From Desulfuromonas sp. (GTDB taxonomy: Bacteria; Desulfobacterota; Desulfuromonadia; Desulfuromonadales; Trichloromonadaceae), in contig JAQYWA010000047.1 in NCBI GenBank assembly GCA_030145265.1, positions 1-9,960 of the forward strand: a DNA stretch of 9,960 nucleotides. Direction: 5' to 3'. The notes beneath the pieces were generated by a model, which was given only the letters and a program-made list of their open reading frames with translations, did no database searches and was not told where the DNA came from. A program made the position numbers and the translations under genes. Below, one piece after another: positions 1 through 6,676 of the stretch. The number at the start of each line of letters is the position of its first letter. Positions within the stretch are counted from its first letter, which is position 1.

Positions 1-306
1 GTCAACCTGTTGAGCAACGCGGTTAAATTCACTGCCGCCGGTGGAAAGATAACCATTCGTCTTGAAAAAACCGACAATGCGGCACTCTTTGTCATCGAGG
101 ACACCGGCAAGGGGATTCCTGCGGAGAGTATTCCGGAGCTGTTCGAAGAGTTCTCGCAGGTGGGAAAGCAGGATTCCCGCAAGGGCAGCGGACTTGGGCT
201 TTACATCTGTAGAAAAATTATCGAATCTCACCATGGCAAGATCTGGGTTGAAAGCCAGCTCGGCCAGGGGAGCCAGTTTTTCTTTTCCCTCCCCAAACCT
301 CTCTGA
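1..306 (+). CDS. Sensor histidine kinase, C-terminal fragment (5' end outside window)
   Basis: This is the ATP-binding end of a two-component sensor kinase; the sensor and dimerisation parts lie left of the window. The reading frame is open from base 1 and ends in TGA at 304-306. The fragment starts inside the N box (NLLSNAVKF), then shows a G1 box (EDTGKGIP), an F-box-like stretch (LFEEFSQVG) and a G2 box (GSGLGLYICRKII), followed by the usual closing strand (IWVES...G..F.F.LP). These mark a GHKL-type (HATPase_c) catalytic domain that would phosphorylate a histidine in its own missing HisKA domain. No receiver domain follows, so the protein is not a hybrid kinase at this end. It is followed by a 121-base gap and then cysE, which has its own candidate promoter, so I see no functional link with the sulfur genes. 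The G2 region resembles that of the kinase at 7240-8376, but this is ordinary family similarity. Confidence 0.93.
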   Translation, partial: VNLLSNAVKFTAAGGKITIRLEKTDNAALFVIEDTGKGIPAESIPELFEEFSQVGKQDSRKGSGLGLYICRKIIESHHGKIWVESQLGQGSQFFFSLPKPL

Positions 307-354
307 CCCGCCTTCTTTCTGCACGCTTTTCCAGCGTCGTCAGCTTTCGGTAAA

Positions 355-379
355 ATAGTTGACGGAAATAATCAGGTAT
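355..379 (+). promoter_or_regulatory. Candidate IscR type 1 operator upstream of cysE
   Basis: The 25-bp site has a dyad of the form ATANNTGA-N9-TCANNTAT. Compared by eye with the E. coli IscR type 1 consensus as I remember it, 23 of 25 positions agree; the mismatches are at 364 and 371. It overlaps the candidate -35 box at 359-364, so a bound regulator would block RNA polymerase. The iscR-type gene is the second gene of the transcript this would control, which fits autoregulation. Glu43, a residue linked to IscR DNA recognition in E. coli, is kept in that regulator. Binding itself is inference. Confidence 0.68.
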
Positions 380-387
380 GTTATCCA
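359..387 (+). promoter_or_regulatory. Candidate sigma-70 promoter of the cysE-iscR-nifS operon
   Basis: TTGACG at 359-364 is a good -35 box. Seventeen bases later comes TATCCA at 382-387, a moderate -10 box preceded by TG one base upstream (extended -10 form). Transcription would begin around 394, leaving a leader of about 35 bases before the GTG start of cysE. The -35 lies inside the candidate IscR operator. The -10 box is not strong, so the exact assignment is tentative. Confidence 0.5.
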
Positions 388-427
388 TTAGCAGAAATAA
401 CCATGGCTGTCTGAGAGGAGATTTGTT

Positions 428-1132
428 GTGTTTTCGACCCTTAAAGAAGACATTAAAGTTGTATTTGATCGTGACCCGGCAGTTCGGAGCGTGCTGGAGG
501 TCTATTTCTGTTATCCGGGATTCCATGCGATTCTTCTGCACCGCACGGCTCATGCCCTCTGGCAGCGCAAATTCTATTTCCTGGGGCGACTGACATCGCA
601 CCTCGGCCGGTTTCTGACCGGGATCGAAATACACCCCGGCGCCAAGATTGGTAAGGGGTTCTTCATAGATCATGGCATGGGGGTGGTGATCGGTGAAACG
701 GCGGAAATTGGAGATAACTGCACCCTGTATCACGGGGTGACCCTGGGGGGAACCTCCTGGGCCAAGGAGAAGCGGCATCCGACCCTGGGCAACAACGTGG
801 TCGTCGGTTCGGGATCCAAGATTCTCGGCCCGTTCACCGTGGGCGACAACAGCAAGATCGGATCGAACTCGGTGGTCGTCAAAGAAGTGCCGCCCAACTC
901 GACAGTGGTCGGGGTGCCGGGACGGATTGTCTTTACCGAAGGTCAGAAAACCGAACTGCGGGCCAATCTTGAGCACGGCCAGTTACCGGACCCGGAAGCC
1001 AAGGCTATTTCCTGCCTGTTTGACCAGATTCGCGCGCTTGAGGTCAAGGTCAACAAACTGACTGAAGGGGCGGCGAAAAAAACAGCCAGGAAACCGGCCC
1101 CGGCAAAACGAAAGACAAAGAAGGCAGAATGA
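428..1132 (+). CDS. cysE: Serine O-acetyltransferase, short form with basic C-terminal tail
   Basis: Cytoplasmic enzyme that acetylates L-serine with acetyl-CoA to give O-acetylserine, the committed step of cysteine synthesis. The GTG start at 428 is chosen because AGAGGAG lies at 414-420, seven bases upstream. The 234-aa protein has a short helical N-terminus, then left-handed beta-helix hexapeptide repeats from about residue 66 to 165. The active-site region reads GIEIHP...[13 protein letters not shown] and YHGVTLGGT, with His82 as the catalytic base and Glu67 where E. coli has Asp143, as is common in short CysE proteins. The C-terminus is odd: residues about 192-212 look like an amphipathic helix, and residues 213-234 are Lys/Arg/Ala/Pro-rich (9 of 22 basic). 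It does not end in the isoleucine that E. coli CysE inserts into CysK. The stop overlaps the next start (ATGA), implying translational coupling to the regulator. Cysteine made through this enzyme is the substrate of NifS downstream. Confidence 0.95.
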   Translation: MFSTLKEDIKVVFDRDPAVRSVLEVYFCYPGFHAILLHRTAHALWQRKFYFLGRLTSHLGRFLTGIEIHPGAKIGKGFFIDHGMGVVIGETAEIGDNCTLYHGVTLGGTSWAKEKRHPTLGNNVVVGSGSKILGPFTVGDNSKIGSNSVVVKEVPPNSTVVGVPGRIVFTEGQKTELRANLEHGQLPDPEAKAISCLFDQIRALEVKVNKLTEGAAKKTARKPAPAKRKTKKAE

Positions 1133-1551
1133 GACTTTCAACCAAGGGCCAGTACGCAGTTCGTGCCATGGTGAGCCTGAATCTGCATGCTCAGGGGGCA
1201 CCGGTAACGCTCAAGGATATATCGACAAGGGAGGAGATTTCTCTGACCTACCTTGAGCAGCTGTTTGTTAAACTGCGCCGCGGAAAAATCGTTGACAGCG
1301 TACGCGGCCCCGGTGGAGGATACATGTTGGCTCGTCCTGCTGACCAGATTCGGGTCGACGAGATTATCGAGAGTGTCGAGGAGTCGCTGGTCCCGGTTTC
1401 GTGCATGGACAACGATGGGAGTTGCAACTGTAAATCCCAATGTGTCACCCAGAGCGTATGGCAGGGGCTGGGGGTGCGGATCCGGAATTTTCTCGCCTCC
1501 ATCACCCTGGAGGACCTGACCCGGGAAGCCGAGGGCAAAATCAATTCGTGA
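1129..1551 (+). CDS. iscR: Rrf2-family Fe-S regulator, IscR type
   Basis: Winged-helix transcription factor that in E. coli senses Fe-S status through a [2Fe-2S] cluster and represses the isc operon. The 140-aa protein starts with the typical [14 protein letters not shown], has the recognition helix region around residues 36-50 ([10 protein letters not shown], including Glu43) and the wing [10 protein letters not shown] at 58-67. The cluster loop follows at residues 92-105, with Cys92, Cys99, Cys101 and Cys105. E. coli uses three Cys and His107; here the position three after the last Cys is Gln108, so the His ligand is missing while an extra Cys is present. The protein also lacks the longer C-terminal tail of E. 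coli IscR. ATG overlaps the cysE stop by ATGA, with a modest AAGG four bases upstream. Its position before nifS-nifU and the operator-like site at 355-379 support the IscR role. A more general Rrf2 regulator of cysteine metabolism (CymR-like) is a weaker alternative, because CymR lacks such a Cys loop. Confidence 0.9.
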   Translation: MRLSTKGQYAVRAMVSLNLHAQGAPVTLKDISTREEISLTYLEQLFVKLRRGKIVDSVRGPGGGYMLARPADQIRVDEIIESVEESLVPVSCMDNDGSCNCKSQCVTQSVWQGLGVRIRNFLASITLEDLTREAEGKINS

Positions 1552-1561
1552 CATATTTAGA

Positions 1562-1578
1562 CAATATCTGGAATATTG
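1562..1578. promoter_or_regulatory. Inverted repeat between iscR and nifS, possible secondary operator
   Basis: CAATAT (1562-1567) and ATATTG (1573-1578) form a perfect 6-bp inverted repeat with a 5-base spacer. An overlapping dyad ATATC (1564-1568) and GATAT (1578-1582) is also present. The repeat sits in the 45-base gap before nifS and ends six bases before the nifS ribosome binding site (1584-1590). It does not match the IscR type 1 pattern well. It could be a regulator site or an mRNA hairpin affecting nifS translation or processing; the AT-rich stem would be weak. Confidence 0.3.
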
Positions 1579-1596
1579 ATATCAGGAGGAAGTGAA

Positions 1597-2811
1597 GTGA
1601 AACGCATTTACATGGACAACAACGCCACTACGGCAGTCCGGCCTGAAGTTCTGGAAGCCATGCTGCCGTTTTACCGCGAACAGTTCGGCAATCCTTCCAG
1701 TGTCCACTGGGCCGGGCGGGCCGTAAGCGGGGCGGTGGAAAAGGCCCGCGAGCAAGTGGCCAGTCTGATCAACTGTTCGCCGGCTGAAATCGTATTTATC
1801 TCTTGCGGCAGCGAGGGCGACAACATGTCCCTGAAGGGGACGGTTGACGCGCTGCGCGACAAAGGGGACCATATCATTACCACTACGGTGGAGCACCCGG
1901 CCATTCTGGAAACCTGCCAGGCTCTCGAAAAACAGGGGGTCCGGGTAACCTACCTGCCCGTCGATCACAACGGCATGCTCAACCTGGCCGAACTTGAGGC
2001 GGCCATTACCGACAAAACCATTCTGATTTCGGTCATGTGGGCCAACAACGAGACCGGCAACCTCTATCCCATCGAGGAAATCGGTGCCATTGCCCGCAAG
2101 TACAAGGTGCGTTTTCACACCGATGCGGTACAGGCTGTCGGTAAGGTCCCCGTCGACGTGCAAAAAGCCAACGTTGACCTGTTGGTTATCTCCGGGCACA
2201 AAATCGGTGCTCCCAAGGGTGTTGGCGCCATTTACATCCGCCGCGGTACCCGGCTGTCTCCGTTCATGCACGGCGGCCACCAGGAGCGCAATCGGCGGGC
2301 CGGAACCCACAATGTGGCCGGGATCGTCGGGCTCGGCGTCGCCTGCGATCTGGCCGCCAGTCACCTTGGCGAAGATGCCGCCCGCATCCGCTGCCTGCGT
2401 GACAAGTTGGAACATGGTATTATTAAGGCAGTTCCTGAAATTAAGCTCAACGGTCATCCCGACCCGGATCTGCGTCTGCCGAACACGCTGAATATCAGCT
2501 TTGCCTACATCGAAGGGGAGTCGCTGCTCCTTAATTTTGACATGAAAGGCATCGCTGCCTCGTCCGGCTCGGCCTGCACCTCCGGTTCGCTGGAGCCTTC
2601 CCATGTTATGGGGGCCATGTGCGTCGATGTGGTTCTGGCTCATTCGAGCACCCGCTTCAGTCTCGGCATCGACAACACCGAGGAAGAAGTCGATTATGTT
2701 ATCGAGGTGCTGCCGCCGATCGTACAGCGCCTGCGCGAGATGAGTCCCCTGTATAACCGCACGGAACCGATGACCTGTGAAGAATGTCAGGTTGTCAGAA
2801 AAGTACGTTAG
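1597..2811 (+). CDS. nifS: Cysteine desulfurase, NifS type
   Basis: PLP enzyme that converts L-cysteine to alanine and carries the sulfur as an enzyme persulfide for Fe-S cluster assembly on NifU and probably for tRNA thiolation by MnmA. The GTG start at 1597 is preferred: AGGAGGA at 1584-1590 sits six bases upstream and the protein then begins MKRIYMDNNATT, as the family does. An in-frame TTG at 1576 has no fitting site. In the 404-aa protein I see His100 (VEHPA), the PLP lysine Lys202 (SGHKIGAPKG), the HGGHQERNRRAGT segment (225-237) and the mobile loop ASSGSACTSGSLEPSHVM with catalytic Cys327. The loop and the segments VSVMWANNETG, HTDAVQAVGKVP and YIEGES resemble Azotobacter NifS as I recall it. 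No nitrogenase genes are visible, so a housekeeping role is most likely. The C-terminus carries a CEEC motif close to the end whose function I do not know. Confidence 0.96.
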   Translation: MKRIYMDNNATTAVRPEVLEAMLPFYREQFGNPSSVHWAGRAVSGAVEKAREQVASLINCSPAEIVFISCGSEGDNMSLKGTVDALRDKGDHIITTTVEHPAILETCQALEKQGVRVTYLPVDHNGMLNLAELEAAITDKTILISVMWANNETGNLYPIEEIGAIARKYKVRFHTDAVQAVGKVPVDVQKANVDLLVISGHKIGAPKGVGAIYIRRGTRLSPFMHGGHQERNRRAGTHNVAGIVGLGVACDLAASHLGEDAARIRCLRDKLEHGIIKAVPEIKLNGHPDPDLRLPNTLNISFAYIEGESLLLNFDMKGIAASSGSACTSGSLEPSHVMGAMCVDVVLAHSSTRFSLGIDNTEEEVDYVIEVLPPIVQRLREMSPLYNRTEPMTCEECQVVRKVR

Positions 2812-2872
2812 GTCATCGGGTTGCTGGTTAATACTTGATAGATAGGTTGAAGTAAAGATAAAGGAGAATCTC

Positions 2873-3244
2873 ATGTATTCTGACAAGGTTATGGACCATT
2901 TTTCCAATCCCCGCAACGTTGGGGAAATCGAAAATGCCGACGGTGTCGGCGAGGTCGGCAATGCCTCCTGTGGCGACATTATGAAAATCTTCCTCACGGT
3001 CGAGGACAACGTCATCAAGGACGTCAAGTTCAAGACTTTCGGTTGCGGCGCGGCGATTGCAACCTCGTCGATGGTGACCGAAATGGCGATCGGCAAGACG
3101 ATTGAAGAGGCCCTTGAGTTGACCAATGCCGCGGTGGCCGAGGCCCTCGACGGCTTGCCGGCGCAGAAGCTGCATTGTTCCAACCTGGCCGCCGATGCGC
3201 TGCACGAGGCGATCAAGAACTATAAAGAAAAACAGGGTGAATAG
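2873..3244 (+). CDS. nifU: Fe-S cluster scaffold, NifU N-domain / IscU type
   Basis: Scaffold on which sulfur from NifS and iron are assembled into [2Fe-2S] or [4Fe-4S] clusters before transfer to target proteins. AAGGAG at 2861-2866 lies six bases before the ATG. The 123-aa protein covers only the IscU-like domain; the ferredoxin-like and Nfu domains of full-length NifU are absent. The three cluster cysteines are Cys33 (NASCGD, with Asp35), Cys58 (FGCGAAIATSS) and Cys102 (LHCSNLA). The motif before the last Cys, LPPVK in E. coli IscU and bound there by the HscA chaperone, is LPAQK here. No hscA, hscB, fdx or iscA follows, so the change fits a chaperone-independent system. The sequence resembles the short 'Clostridium-type' NifU group. 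The gene follows nifS by 61 bases and is followed by a terminator-like hairpin. Confidence 0.95.
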   Translation: MYSDKVMDHFSNPRNVGEIENADGVGEVGNASCGDIMKIFLTVEDNVIKDVKFKTFGCGAAIATSSMVTEMAIGKTIEEALELTNAAVAEALDGLPAQKLHCSNLAADALHEAIKNYKEKQGE

Positions 3245-3250
3245 TGCTTG

Positions 3251-3375
3251 GTGATTCGTGATTGGGAAACCCCAAGCACTGCAATTCACCATGACCGGTC
3301 GGGAGGGCTTTTCCTTTTTGTGGAAAGCCCTCTCTTCTCTTTTCTCCTCTGATTCTAGACCCAATCACTAATTAC
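3251..3375. repeat. Imperfect inverted repeat framing the nifU-mnmA spacer
   Basis: The 16 bases at 3251-3266 match the reverse complement of 3360-3375 at 14 of 16 positions, including nine consecutive bases (GTGATTGGG / CCCAATCAC). The left arm itself contains GTGATT twice, separated by one base. A further perfect 9-bp stem pairs AGTGCTTGG (3243-3251) with CCAAGCACT (3272-3280); its left arm starts inside the nifU stop codon. The arrangement looks like a small non-coding repeat element or a degenerate spacer repeat around the terminator hairpin. It carries no open reading frame that I would call. Confidence 0.5.
3303..3345 (+). terminator. Intrinsic terminator-like hairpin after nifU
   Basis: GAGGGC, four T and CC (3303-3314) pair with GG, AAA, GCCCTC (3322-3332), giving a stem of about 11 pairs with one bulged T and a 7-base loop. 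A pyrimidine run rich in T (TCTTCTCTTTTCTCC) follows directly. The tract is not a pure T run, so termination may be partial. It would set the cysE-iscR-nifS-nifU message apart from mnmA. Confidence 0.65.
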
Positions 3376-3387
3376 TGAATTACAGCA

Positions 3388-4470
3388 ATGACAATGAATA
3401 AAAAACGCATCGTCGTCGCCATGAGCGGCGGAGTCGATTCCAGCGTGACCGCTGCACTGCTCAAGGAACAAGGTCACGAGGTGATCGGCATGACCATGCA
3501 GATCTGGGATTACTCCTCGTTCACGGCGAAGAACGGAGACACCTTCGGTTCCTGCTGTTCGCTTGATGATGTTTATGATGCCCGACGGGTGGCCGAGGGG
3601 CTCGATATCCCCTTTTATGTGGTCAATTTCGAAAAAGATTTTCAGCAGCAGGTGATCGACCGCTTCTGCGACGATTACTTTTCCGGCCGCACTCCGAATC
3701 CCTGTGTGCTCTGCAACCAGGTGCTTAAGTTCGAGCTGTTGTTGCGTCGGGCCCGCGAACTCGAAGCCGACACTCTGGCCACCGGTCATTATGCCCGTAT
3801 CGAACGGGAAGGGGAGCGCTACCTGCTGCGCAAGGGGCTCGATCCGGCCAAGGATCAGAGTTACTTTTTGTTCACCCTGACCCAGGAACAGATGCGGCGG
3901 GTGAGCTTTCCGCTGGGTGGGATGACCAAGGACGAGGTGCGCGGCCATGCCGCCCGCCTGAACTTGCGAGTGGCCGAGAAGGCCGAAAGCCAGGATATCT
4001 GTTTCGTACCCGACGGCGACTACGTGCGATTTCTCGAAGAAGAGCGGGGTGCCGGAAAAATGGACGGCGAGATTGTTCACGTCTCGGGGCAGGTGCTCGG
4101 CCGTCACCAGGGGACCTACAGGTACACCATCGGTCAACGCAAAGGGCTAGGTTTGGGCTGGACCGAACCCCTCTACGTGGTCGGGATTGATGCCGGGCAG
4201 CGCCGGGTTCTGGTCGGCGAAAGATCGCAGTTGGCGGTGCCCGAACTGACGCTGCACGAAGTCAACTGGTCTATTCCCGAACCCTCTGAGCCGCTACGCA
4301 CGGCCTGTCGGATTCGCTACCGGCATCAGGAAGTAGCGGCGACCGTTACTCCCCTGCCGGACGGCCGGGCCCAGGTACTGTTCGATGTGCCTCAGAACGG
4401 CGTGACCCCAGGCCAGGCGGCGGTCTTTTACGATGAGGACCGGGTTATCGGCGGAGGATGGATCGAGTGA
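3388..4470 (+). CDS. mnmA: tRNA-specific 2-thiouridylase MnmA, CxxC type
   Basis: Cytoplasmic enzyme that adenylates U34 of tRNA-Lys, -Glu and -Gln and replaces its oxygen with sulfur (s2U34). The 360-aa length is normal. The PP-loop is SGGVDSS (residues 13-19); GHYARI (133-138) and the KDQSYFL segment (155-161) are family landmarks. The cysteines are Cys109 in NPCVLCN and Cys205 in ESQDICF, equivalent to the E. coli pair Cys102 and Cys199. Cys106 stands where E. coli has Asp99, making a CxxC motif; with Cys205 this gives three possible cluster ligands. Cys56-Cys57 form an extra pair (GSCCSLDD). The ATG at 3388 has no clear ribosome binding site, and a second ATG follows two codons later, so the exact start is uncertain. 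Sulfur most likely comes from NifS two genes upstream. The last codons overlap the next gene's start. Confidence 0.96.
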   Translation: MTMNKKRIVVAMSGGVDSSVTAALLKEQGHEVIGMTMQIWDYSSFTAKNGDTFGSCCSLDDVYDARRVAEGLDIPFYVVNFEKDFQQQVIDRFCDDYFSGRTPNPCVLCNQVLKFELLLRRARELEADTLATGHYARIEREGERYLLRKGLDPAKDQSYFLFTLTQEQMRRVSFPLGGMTKDEVRGHAARLNLRVAEKAESQDICFVPDGDYVRFLEEERGAGKMDGEIVHVSGQVLGRHQGTYRYTIGQRKGLGLGWTEPLYVVGIDAGQRRVLVGERSQLAVPELTLHEVNWSIPEPSEPLRTACRIRYRHQEVAATVTPLPDGRAQVLFDVPQNGVTPGQAAVFYDEDRVIGGGWIE

Positions 4471-5762
4471 GTCGTACCGTCGCCATTGCTACCCTTGGCT
4501 GCAAGACCAATCAGTTCGAGTCGGCAGCCATGGAGGAGCGTCTCAAGGAGGCTGGATTCGAAGTGATCCCTTTCGAGGACGGCGCTGCCCTCGTCATCGT
4601 CAATACCTGCACGGTGACGGCGGCCACCGACTCCCAGTCGCGCAACCTGATCCGCCGGGCCCGCCGGATCAACCCCGTCTGCCGGGTGGTGGTGACCGGC
4701 TGCTATGCCCAGGTCGATCCCGAGGCCCTGCGCCGTATCCCCGGCGTAGCCGTGGTGCTGGGCAATGCCGAAAAAAAAGATTTTCTCCGTTACCTCGAAA
4801 CCGAAGGGAGTGAGCCGCTGGTCTCCGTTTCGGATATCGCCGCCGAGAAAGAGGCGGTGCCGTTGTCGCTGACCACTTTTGCCGAGCGCAGCCGGGCGTT
4901 TCTGCAGATCCAGAACGGTTGCGACGCCTACTGTTCCTACTGTATTATCCCCTATGCCCGCGGCCGCAGCCGTTCGGTGCTGCCGGACGAAATTCTGACC
5001 CAGGTCCGCACGCTGGCCGACAGTGGTTATCCCGAAGTTGTTCTGACCGGCATCCACATCGGCGGCTACGGTACTGATCTTTCACCATCGACCTCGCTGC
5101 TCGATCTGGTCCGGCGCATCGAGGCTGAAACCTCTGTGCCGCGGCTGCGCCTCGGTTCGGTTGAGCCGACCGAAATCCCCGATCAACTGATCGAGCAGGT
5201 GGCCGGATCAAGCATCCTCTGTCCGCATTTCCACATCCCTCTGCAGGCCGGCAGCGACGAGGTTCTGCGGCGTATGAATCGCCACTACGGCACCCGGTTT
5301 TTCCGTGAACTGGTCGAACGCATCCATGGGCGCATTCCCGATGCCGCCATCGGTCTCGACCTGATCACCGGTTTTCCCGGTGAAACGGAGGCCGAGTTTG
5401 CCGATACCCTGCGATTGATCGAAGAACTACCGATTTCTCACCTGCATGTTTTCCCCTTCAGCAGGCGCCCCGGCACTCCCGCTGCCGGTATGCCGGACCA
5501 GCTGCCGGGTGATTTGATCAAGGCCAGGGCGGCGCAGCTGCGGGAACTGGGAGAGCGGAAACATCGACGCTTCGCCGGGCGGTTTGTCGGAACGGTTTTT
5601 GACCTGGTGGTCGAGGGCGGGAGAGACAACGGGCACTGCCGTGGGATCAGTCGAAATTACCTGGCCGTGCGGTTTCCCGGCGGCGAAGATTTGCAGGGAC
5701 AACGGGTCGCCGTGAAAGTCACCGGCTGGTCGGGCGGGATCCTGTCGGGAGAGTTGGCGTGA
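4467..5762 (+). CDS. mtaB: tRNA methylthiotransferase, MtaB-like (radical SAM)
   Basis: Radical SAM methylthiotransferase; the MtaB branch converts t6A37 to ms2t6A37 in tRNAs reading ANN codons. I place the start at GTG 4467, overlapping the mnmA stop as GTGA, because GGAGG at 4453-4457 is nine bases upstream; the ATG at 4458 touches that site directly. The 431-aa protein has the N-terminal domain with cluster cysteines Cys12 (LGCKTNQFE), Cys48 (NTCTVT) and Cys79 (GCYAQ), the radical SAM motif Cys152/Cys156/Cys159 ([17 protein letters not shown]), and a C-terminal TRAM-like RNA-binding domain from about 368. [12 protein letters not shown] fits MtaB better than MiaB or RimO. It needs two [4Fe-4S] clusters, so it depends on the NifS-NifU system upstream. 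The target nucleotide is inferred from family resemblance. Confidence 0.92.
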   Translation: MSRTVAIATLGCKTNQFESAAMEERLKEAGFEVIPFEDGAALVIVNTCTVTAATDSQSRNLIRRARRINPVCRVVVTGCYAQVDPEALRRIPGVAVVLGNAEKKDFLRYLETEGSEPLVSVSDIAAEKEAVPLSLTTFAERSRAFLQIQNGCDAYCSYCIIPYARGRSRSVLPDEILTQVRTLADSGYPEVVLTGIHIGGYGTDLSPSTSLLDLVRRIEAETSVPRLRLGSVEPTEIPDQLIEQVAGSSILCPHFHIPLQAGSDEVLRRMNRHYGTRFFRELVERIHGRIPDAAIGLDLITGFPGETEAEFADTLRLIEELPISHLHVFPFSRRPGTPAAGMPDQLPGDLIKARAAQLRELGERKHRRFAGRFVGTVFDLVVEGGRDNGHCRGISRNYLAVRFPGGEDLQGQRVAVKVTGWSGGILSGELA

Positions 5763-6676
5763 GCGACCGTTCTGTTCGTCGCGAGACCCTGGTTGCCGAC
5801 TGCGATGCGCAGGACCAGCGGCTTGACCGCTTTATCGTCGATCATCTCGAAGGGGTGTCGCGCAAGTCGGTAAAGCGGGCCCTGGACGGCGGGCGGATCT
5901 TTGTCGATGGCCGCTCCGAGCGCCGAGCCAACCTGCTGCTGAAAGGCGGTGAGACGATCGCCTTGACTCTGGAAGGGGAAACCCCGCGCCCGGCAATCGC
6001 AGAGCTGGAGATCCTCTACCAGGACGAACACCTGCTGGCGGTCAACAAGCCTGCTGGTCTGCCGTCTCATCCCACGGAGGACGGTCGGGGCAATGTTCTC
6101 GACCTGGTGCGCCAGCAATGTCCGGGCTTGGCTCCGATTCTGCTGCATCGTCTCGATGCTGACACCACCGGCGTGCTGCTGTTTGCTCTGACCGCCGAGG
6201 CAAACCGCGACCTGGCCCGTCAAATTGCGCAGCGGCAGGTGATCAAGACTTACCTGGCCCTGGTGGCGGGAGCACCGCCGGACCAGTTCGCGGTCAGTAA
6301 TTTTCTCAAAGCCGGTGTTCGTGGCCGAACCGTTACAGTTAGCAAGGGCGGCGACTTGGCGGAAACCGCTTTTCGTACCCTTGCCTCCGGAGCTGGTTTC
6401 GCCTTGGTCGAAGCTTGTCCTAAAACCGGGCGCACCCACCAGATTCGAGCTCACCTGGCGGGGGAGGGCTACCCTTTGCTTGGCGACAGCCTCTACGGCG
6501 GTCCGGTGTCTGTCGCTCTGAATAAGAATTCACTTCATATCCGCCGACATCTTCTGCATGCCATGCAGCTGGTCGTCCAGCATCCGGAAAGTCAAAAGTC
6601 CCTGTCTCTTAACGCTGCTTTGCCTGACGATTTTAAGATGCTCTGGCCAGGATTGGTTTCTCCCCCGGTCTGTTGA
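5759..6676 (+). CDS. RluA-family pseudouridine synthase with S4 domain
   Basis: Isomerises uridine to pseudouridine in RNA. The GTG start overlaps the mtaB stop (GTGA), with GGGAGAG at 5747-5753 five bases upstream. The 305-aa protein has an N-terminal S4 RNA-binding domain (about residues 19-72, QRLDRFIVDHL...SRKSVKRALDGGRIFVDG), then the catalytic domain starting near residue 84. Key motifs are VNKPAGLPSHP (95-105), HRLDADTTGVLLFA (130-143) with catalytic Asp133, and KTGRTHQIRAHLA. The S4 domain plus this layout points to the RluC/RluD branch, which acts on 23S rRNA, but the target cannot be read from sequence and a tRNA target is possible given the neighbours. It is the last gene of the + strand cluster. 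Confidence 0.92.
   Translation: MSDRSVRRETLVADCDAQDQRLDRFIVDHLEGVSRKSVKRALDGGRIFVDGRSERRANLLLKGGETIALTLEGETPRPAIAELEILYQDEHLLAVNKPAGLPSHPTEDGRGNVLDLVRQQCPGLAPILLHRLDADTTGVLLFALTAEANRDLARQIAQRQVIKTYLALVAGAPPDQFAVSNFLKAGVRGRTVTVSKGGDLAETAFRTLASGAGFALVEACPKTGRTHQIRAHLAGEGYPLLGDSLYGGPVSVALNKNSLHIRRHLLHAMQLVVQHPESQKSLSLNAALPDDFKMLWPGLVSPPVC

Noticed and set aside
323..337. Small hairpin (ACGCT/AGCGT) after the first histidine kinase as a terminator
   Set aside because: The stem is only five pairs and no T-run follows.
218..976. 252-codon - strand frame opposite cysE
   Set aside because: It overlaps the histidine kinase end and cysE, with no recognisable domain or ribosome binding site. The + strand proteins have full family motifs.
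1582..3216. Long open frame (544 codons) on the - strand opposite nifS and nifU
   Set aside because: It is antisense to two clearly real genes, crosses their boundary, and shows no family motif. Long antisense frames are expected opposite G+C-rich coding DNA.
3355..4137. 260-codon - strand frame opposite mnmA
   Set aside because: It is a shadow of mnmA, whose PP-loop and catalytic cysteines are intact on the + strand.
4458..4460. ATG as the mtaB start
   Set aside because: The only good ribosome binding site (GGAGG, 4453-4457) directly abuts this ATG. The in-frame GTG at 4467 has proper spacing and overlaps the mnmA stop.
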